Below, one piece after another: positions 23,263 through 27,866 of a stretch of 27,866 bases of DNA. A model generated the notes under the pieces. The model searched no databases. It was given only the letters and a program-made list of their open reading frames with translations, and had not been told where the DNA came from. How positions within the stretch are numbered: position 1 is the stretch's first letter; each line of letters begins with the position of its first letter. The stretch comes from Bacteroidales bacterium (GTDB taxonomy: Bacteria; Bacteroidota; Bacteroidia; Bacteroidales; UBA3824), in NCBI GenBank assembly GCA_017543645.1, contig JAFYFR010000008.1, positions 1 to 27,866 on the forward strand, read 5' to 3'. Both the position numbers and the translations under genes were made by a program.

Positions 23263-25503
23263 ATGGAACTACGGAGAATAAATATTGTGTCATGGATTTA
23301 CGCAACGATAGCTGCCGCTGCGTTGTGTTTGTTTTGTAGTGTTTCCTCTGTGGCGCAGGACTCCGACAAGGAGTATGTTGACAGTATTCTCGCCTTGATT
23401 ACGCCGCAGACTCCCGACACCACCAAAGCCCGGCTTTATCATGATATTGCGTTGCATTGCTACGCCGCCGATATTGTAAAAAAATATGGTTGGCTGTCGC
23501 TTCGGCATTGTGCGCCGGAGGATACCATGGCGCAGGCGGGGGCTTACAGCTGCATAATCTGGGCGTGTCAGATCAGAGGCGAAGCGCGTGAAGCCATAAG
23601 GGTTGCGCACAAAGCGTTGTCCCTTTGTGGCGATGTGGATAAATTCCAGTGGCCAAAACTCAATTTTCTGACACTTCTTTCGGCTTGTTACGATGATGTA
23701 AACCAACTCGACAGCAGTCTTTGGTGTCAGAATCAGATAATTGATGTCTCCACCCGTTTAGGCGATTTCGACTACCTTTGTTATGGTTACTTCAGGCTTA
23801 TCAACCTTTGTCTCGACCGTCATTTCGACGAGGCAAGCGTTGAGTTTATCGACTCTCTCGAGGCTGTTAGCAAACGGCACAATCTGTATCACCATATTGC
23901 TCAGGCATATTACCTTAGAAGTGTGCAACAGTCGCACATAGCCGGCGACACTGTTTCGATACTGTTGTCCTCCGCCGACAATCTTCGTACCTCGCTCGCT
24001 ATTTACGACACTTTGCAGCTTCCTCCCGGTGTGGCATCGCTATACCATTCGGTGCTTTTGCATGGGCAGAGCCTTTATCAGCAGCTTGCCGACCTCACCG
24101 GCGACGAGCGTTATGCCGACACCTGCTATCTTTTTTATGAGAAAATTGGCACTTGGTACAAGGACAATGGTTTTACCGACTACATTATCCAGCAGAACAA
24201 TTACTGCAACTATCTTTTGATGAAAAACCGTCCGAAAGACGCTTTGAAAGCTATTAAGGATTGCGAGCCGTTTCTCAAGGACTCTATCCACCAACTTTTT
24301 AGGCAGATGTATCACAACTCCCTTGCCAACTGCTATTATGCCCTCGGGGATTATTCTCAGGCTCTCGCTAACCGAAAAATGGGGGTGGAATACCAGATGC
24401 TTGTCAATAACGAAAACACTACCAACCTTATGTCTGATTTCAGGGCTGTGGTTTACGCCAGACAGCGCAGCAAGCTCGACGAGATAGAACGTGCGCGTAT
24501 TGAGATGGAAAACCGTTACGAAAGCCATCATTCAAAGATAATACTGTATATCACTATCGGCGGTCTTATATTGTTTATAGCTGCGGTGGGTTTCTTGCTC
24601 CGATCGTTTGTGCTTAAACGCAGGACTAACGGCGAGCTGTTTGTAAAGAACTCGCTCCTGTCGCAGCAACGCGAGGAGATTGAAGTTCAGCGCGATGTGC
24701 TTAGCTCGCAGCAGCAGGGTCTCGAGAAAATCAACCGCAACATTATGGCGAGTGTCAACTATGCGCAACGTATCCAGCACGCCGCAATGCTTTCCGACGA
24801 TGATTTTAAACGCATTTTCCCCGAATCGTTTCTGTTTTTCCGTCCTAAGTCGATTGTCAGCGGTGATTTTTATTACGCCGCCGAAATTGAGGGATACAAG
24901 GTGATGGTGCTTGCCGACTGTACAGGACACGGTATTCCGGGCGGTTTTCTTTCCATGCTCGGTATTTTCGGGTTAAAGGAGTTTTTACATTCGGTGGATG
25001 ATGCCAATAATCCGGCTTCCGTTCTCGACAAGATGAAACTCTTTGTAACCAATTCGCTCGCATCCGAACAGACAGATCTGTCAATTTCCGACGGTATGGA
25101 CATGGTGATATGCTCGTTTGCACCTGACGGAAAAACCATGAAATTTGCCTCTGCTAACCAGACTGCCATTGTGATAAGCGACGGAAAAATTATCCGGCTT
25201 GTGGGCGATTCTATGTCGGTAGGCAAGGACGACGAATCCAATGTCAATTTTACGAATACCGAAGTATCTGTGAAAAAGGACGATATGGTTTATCTTTTTT
25301 CAGATGGCATTTACGAGCAAAAAGGAGGAGCGGAGCAAGATGCCGGAAAGTCGATTCCGAAAGCAGATTTGGAGGGGTTCTTTACCAAAATATCAGTAGA
25401 AGATATTGAAAATCAATATAAATCTGTTGTTGAACATATCGACGGATGGTGCAACGTGGACGAGCAAACTGATGATATGTCGCTTATAGGAATTAAAGTA
25501 TGA
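23263..25503 (+). CDS. Membrane-anchored TPR/SpoIIE-type PP2C phosphatase
   Basis: A 746-residue protein. A signal peptide (about 1-32, ending SVAQ) leads a periplasmic helical-repeat (TPR-like) sensor region (about 35-400). Next come a charged coiled coil, a transmembrane helix (about 426-447, ILYITIGGLILFIAAVGFLL) and a cytoplasmic coiled coil. A SpoIIE/PP2C-type phosphatase domain follows (about 515-746). Metal-binding aspartates are intact: D535 (SGDFYY), D552 (ADCTGHG), D681 (SDGIYE) and D738 (TDDMS). Such proteins dephosphorylate serine/threonine on partner-switching or other regulators in response to an extracytoplasmic signal. No STAS or anti-sigma partner lies nearby. The gene overlaps its shorter paralogue by 4 bp. 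Confidence 0.9.
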   Translation: MELRRINIVSWIYATIAAAALCLFCSVSSVAQDSDKEYVDSILALITPQTPDTTKARLYHDIALHCYAADIVKKYGWLSLRHCAPEDTMAQAGAYSCIIWACQIRGEAREAIRVAHKALSLCGDVDKFQWPKLNFLTLLSACYDDVNQLDSSLWCQNQIIDVSTRLGDFDYLCYGYFRLINLCLDRHFDEASVEFIDSLEAVSKRHNLYHHIAQAYYLRSVQQSHIAGDTVSILLSSADNLRTSLAIYDTLQLPPGVASLYHSVLLHGQSLYQQLADLTGDERYADTCYLFYEKIGTWYKDNGFTDYIIQQNNYCNYLLMKNRPKDALKAIKDCEPFLKDSIHQLFRQMYHNSLANCYYALGDYSQALANRKMGVEYQMLVNNENTTNLMSDFRAVVYARQRSKLDEIERARIEMENRYESHHSKIILYITIGGLILFIAAVGFLLRSFVLKRRTNGELFVKNSLLSQQREEIEVQRDVLSSQQQGLEKINRNIMASVNYAQRIQHAAMLSDDDFKRIFPESFLFFRPKSIVSGDFYYAAEIEGYKVMVLADCTGHGIPGGFLSMLGIFGLKEFLHSVDDANNPASVLDKMKLFVTNSLASEQTDLSISDGMDMVICSFAPDGKTMKFASANQTAIVISDGKIIRLVGDSMSVGKDDESNVNFTNTEVSVKKDDMVYLFSDGIYEQKGGAEQDAGKSIPKADLEGFFTKISVEDIENQYKSVVEHIDGWCNVDEQTDDMSLIGIKV

Positions 25504-26930
25504 ACAGGCTTTTGCACATATTACTTATAGCAGTTTTGGTGATTGTTTCGGGCAGAAAGGTCTCCGCAGCCGACTCTACGGGGGTGTCTTATGCCGAAAT
25601 ATGCGTTGCCAACATTATTTCCGATGCCGAAATGATGATTGAAAAAAAACAATACCGCAAGGCAGCCGACAAGGCAAAAGAGTGTGAACAATATTTGGAA
25701 AAAGATGTAAGACCTGTGTATATAGCTCAGTATTACCAGTTTTTGTCCGCAGCATACGAAAAATTAGGACTTTATAAGTTGGCGGATTCGTGCTACGTCC
25801 TTTATAGTTCGTATCAGCAGAATATTTTTGACGAAGGTGTAATGCAGGAACTTACGATCATAAAGAAACAGCAGACCGACGCGGTGCAGAACGCCATTCA
25901 GGAGAAAGAGATGCAGAAAATGAACATGGAACACGCCATGGAGCAACGGCGGCTAAGAATGTGGATGATAGCCGTGCTTACAAGTTTGTTGCTGATGGCT
26001 GTTCTTGCTGGATTTATAATAAGGCTGATACGCATGAAGCGCAAGGCTAACAACCTGCTGACCTCTGCCAACCACGAACTCGCCGACCAGAGGGAGAAAA
26101 TCAAGCTCCAATGCGATTTGATAACTCAGAGCCGTGACAAGATAGAAGATGCCAACAATCAGATAATTAGAAGTATACATTATGCTGAGCGTATTCAGCA
26201 GGCCGTAATTGCGTCGGCTGGAAACTTCAGTGCGTTGTTTAGCGACAGCTTTGTATATTACCGTCCCAAGAATATTGTGAGCGGAGATTTTTATTATGCA
26301 GGCAAATGCGGCAGTCTCAGTGTTTTTGTGGTTGCCGATTGTACAGGGCACGGTATTCCGGGCGGATTTCTCTCGATGCTCGGCATTTCGGCAGTGAAGG
26401 AGTTTCTCAACGACGAGGAGACTGCCCTCCATCCGGGATTAGTGCTCGACAAACTGAAATCTTTTATCAAGGCTACTTTCAACACCAAGACTGAGGTTTC
26501 GGCTATGGAAGACGGAATGGATATGTCGATATGCAGCTTTGATTTTGAAAACAGAATGTTGTATTATGCCACAGCCAATCAGAACATTATCATTGTGCGT
26601 AACGGCAAATACGAAAAGCTCAAGGGCAATCCCATGCCGGTAGGAAAATATTATCTCGAAGCCGGTGAGTTCTCGTCGCTGTCGTACAAATTGGAATACA
26701 ATGATATGGTCTACCTCTTTACCGACGGTTTCCAAGACCAGCTTGGCGGTGATATGTCACTGCCTGTGGGACGTAAGCTATACAGCAAAAACCTTATTGA
26801 GTTCCTTTGTCAGCACTACCAGTTTCCCGTGCAGGAACAATGCCAGCAACTCGACACCTTTATTAACGAATGGCGCAACGGCCGCGACCTTACTGACGAC
26901 ATGACCCTCGCCGCCATCCGTGTGGTTTAA
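25500..26930 (+). CDS. Membrane-anchored SpoIIE-type PP2C phosphatase with short sensor (paralogue)
   Basis: A 476-residue paralogue of the preceding gene with the same architecture but a much smaller sensor. It has a signal peptide (about 1-23), a short helical-repeat region (about 28-110), a coiled coil, a transmembrane helix (about 156-178), a second coiled coil and a SpoIIE/PP2C domain (about 240-476). Catalytic metal ligands are D263 (SGDFYY), D280 (ADCTGHG), D409 (TDGFQD) and D467 (TDDMT). Blocks such as ADCTGHGIPGGFLSMLGI are identical in both proteins. The ATG overlaps the upstream stop (ATGA), so both should be made together and may share substrates or form mixed dimers. Confidence 0.9.
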   Translation: MNRLLHILLIAVLVIVSGRKVSAADSTGVSYAEICVANIISDAEMMIEKKQYRKAADKAKECEQYLEKDVRPVYIAQYYQFLSAAYEKLGLYKLADSCYVLYSSYQQNIFDEGVMQELTIIKKQQTDAVQNAIQEKEMQKMNMEHAMEQRRLRMWMIAVLTSLLLMAVLAGFIIRLIRMKRKANNLLTSANHELADQREKIKLQCDLITQSRDKIEDANNQIIRSIHYAERIQQAVIASAGNFSALFSDSFVYYRPKNIVSGDFYYAGKCGSLSVFVVADCTGHGIPGGFLSMLGISAVKEFLNDEETALHPGLVLDKLKSFIKATFNTKTEVSAMEDGMDMSICSFDFENRMLYYATANQNIIIVRNGKYEKLKGNPMPVGKYYLEAGEFSSLSYKLEYNDMVYLFTDGFQDQLGGDMSLPVGRKLYSKNLIEFLCQHYQFPVQEQCQQLDTFINEWRNGRDLTDDMTLAAIRVV

Positions 26931-26964
26931 TCGAAATTGACAATTCTCTATTTTCAATTTTTAA
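26931..26964. other. Short convergent intergenic spacer
   Basis: AT-rich 34 bp between the convergent phosphatase and barrel genes, with small AATTG/CAATT inverted segments. It is too short and imperfect to call a terminator or mobile repeat. Confidence 0.4.
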
Positions 26965-27591
26965 TTAATTCGTCCTCAAAGTGATTTCGAAGAATACTGT
27001 TATGCCGTCTAAGTCGTTACCCGTTGCTATTTTGTGTCCGTCGCAGGAGAGTTTGAGGTTGCCAAACAGACGGTAAGTAGCACCAAGTGAGAAAATTATC
27101 CCCTGTCCGCGCATTTTCAGTTCGAGCGCGCCGCCGGGCTCAACAACGGTAACGAAGCACTTGTCGGCTTTTTGATGGAGCGTGCCTATATAGTCTTCAT
27201 CGTCACCGTATGTTACCACATGGTTAGAGTAGTTGGTGCCGCCGATGCCGCCTTTTACAAATCCTGAAAAACGGAGAAGTTTGTTCGGAAAGAATATCTT
27301 TTTGAAATACAATCCGGTGTAGTTACTGCGGAATAGAAACTCGTTGTCATCGAAACGAAAACGTCCGTCTACTTTTGAGTTGGTGTTGAGGTGAGTGTAG
27401 AACAATCCGCCCGAAAGACCTTGCACAAACGTCAGACCGAAATTGAATCCGAGGTTGCCGTTGATACGTTTGTCGGCACCGTCGATATATCCGATACCGG
27501 CGTCAGCGCCTATTTCCACGCCTTCTATCTGTCCAAATACTGCGTTGGATGCCCAAAGCAGCAGTGCTGCAATAATGAGTTTTGCTTTCAT
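26965..27591 (-). CDS. Outer-membrane beta-barrel protein, hypothetical
   Basis: A 208-residue exported protein. The signal peptide covers about residues 1-20 (AKLIIAALLLWASNAVFGQ). The mature part is a series of alternating amphipathic strands rich in Gly and aromatic residues (GADAGIGYIDG, GNLGFNFGLTFVQGLSGGLFY, FSGFVKGGIGG, IIFSLGATYRLFGNLKLSCDG) and ends in the strand GITVFFEITLRTN. This is the usual look of small Bacteroidota outer-membrane barrels of the porin/OMP_b-brl type. Its function is unknown. It is on the opposite strand to the phosphatase pair (34 bp between stops) and lies 19 bp after an upstream minus-strand gene, so it is likely cotranscribed with it. Confidence 0.75.
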   Translation of the reverse strand: MKAKLIIAALLLWASNAVFGQIEGVEIGADAGIGYIDGADKRINGNLGFNFGLTFVQGLSGGLFYTHLNTNSKVDGRFRFDDNEFLFRSNYTGLYFKKIFFPNKLLRFSGFVKGGIGGTNYSNHVVTYGDDEDYIGTLHQKADKCFVTVVEPGGALELKMRGQGIIFSLGATYRLFGNLKLSCDGHKIATGNDLDGITVFFEITLRTN

Positions 27592-27610
27592 AGTTTTTAG
27601 ATTATTTATT

Positions 27611-27866
27611 TTATTCGTAATATTCTATTGTGCGTTCTTCGTTGCCGCGTTTGAGCCAGTTGCCGCGGTTGTCTACCTTGTCGTAGGTGATTCTTTCAGG
27701 GTCTGTTTCAGTTTCTTCTCCGAGATCGCTCTCCACTATTGATACCGTAGGGTAGCCTTCTGCGTCGAAACCGAATTTCGCTGCCGACCAGTATCCACCA
27801 TCGCCGCCGCCACGCAGTGTTAGACGCATAAACGTGGTGTCGTATTCAAAAAATTCACTTCCACCA
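27611..27866 (-). CDS. Hypothetical protein, partial, with YD-repeat-like C-terminus
   Basis: The frame is open to the right edge, so the N-terminal part is missing. The visible 84 C-terminal residues begin GGSEFFEYDTTF and continue MRLTLRGGGDGGYW, and the protein ends ...TYDKVDNRGNWLKRGNEERTIEYYE. The last ~25 residues resemble the YD-x-x-GNW-x-K-R ... R-x-IEYY ending of many exported Bacteroidota proteins distantly related to YD/RHS repeats. The gene lies upstream of the outer-membrane barrel gene on the same strand, so both are probably envelope proteins. Function and start cannot be determined here. Confidence 0.6.
   Translation of the reverse strand, partial: GGSEFFEYDTTFMRLTLRGGGDGGYWSAAKFGFDAEGYPTVSIVESDLGEETETDPERITYDKVDNRGNWLKRGNEERTIEYYE

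Noticed and set aside
26931..26964. Possible remnant of an AATTG/CAATT-type Bacteroidota interspersed repeat
   Set aside because: Only short imperfect segments are visible; AT-rich composition explains them.

Overview
The window is chromosomal DNA from a member of the Bacteroidota, most likely of the order Bacteroidales. Three things point there. Gene starts lack Shine-Dalgarno sequences, and many are preceded by the Bacteroidota promoter signature (TTTG, about 19-21 bp, then TAnnTTTG). SecD and SecF are fused in one 1034-residue protein. The gene families are typical of that group: aminopeptidase P, a TIGR02757 protein, tandem TPR/SpoIIE phosphatases, a Nudix-type regulator and a RecG helicase. 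I see no phage, insertion sequence, CRISPR array, rRNA or tRNA, so this reads as core/housekeeping territory with some regulatory accessory modules.

Layout. 1-2111 (minus): pepD and prmC, closely spaced; prmC runs off the left edge. 2229-3741 (plus): an ECF sigma factor, a single-span protein placed like an anti-sigma factor, and a Spy/CpxP-like exported protein. 3811-5008: a small membrane protein and a secreted CAP-domain protein, closed by a terminator. 5153-7346: aminopeptidase P and a stand-alone response-regulator receiver. 7347-7863: a 517-bp gap holding two tandem promoter/short-transcript/terminator units that share a 22-nt element; these are probable small RNAs. 7864-9452: a SixA-like phosphatase overlapping a glutaminyl cyclase lipoprotein. 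9471-9866 (minus): a hotdog thioesterase, divergent from secDF (10022-13126). 13239-15383: a LolD-type ATPase, a TIGR02757 protein and a TrmN6-type methyltransferase. 15452-18859: a Nudix/winged-helix regulator with an inverted repeat over its promoter, followed by an EamA permease, a BASS-type permease and a HAD phosphatase. 18861-20026 (minus): YjbQ and a nitroreductase. 20163-23170: a MerR-type regulator and recG. 23263-26930: two overlapping SpoIIE-type phosphatase genes. 26965-27866 (minus): an outer-membrane barrel protein and a partial protein.

The most coherent functional units are the Nudix-led operon (a likely self-regulated transport and salvage unit), the ECF envelope-stress trio, and the membrane-anchored phosphatase pair. 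The best candidate for something undescribed is the tandem small-RNA locus at about 7481-7759. The second is the Nudix-controlled operon with its promoter-overlapping inverted repeat. The MerR-type regulator is also notable because its cobalamin-binding-like domain has lost the signature ligand residues.
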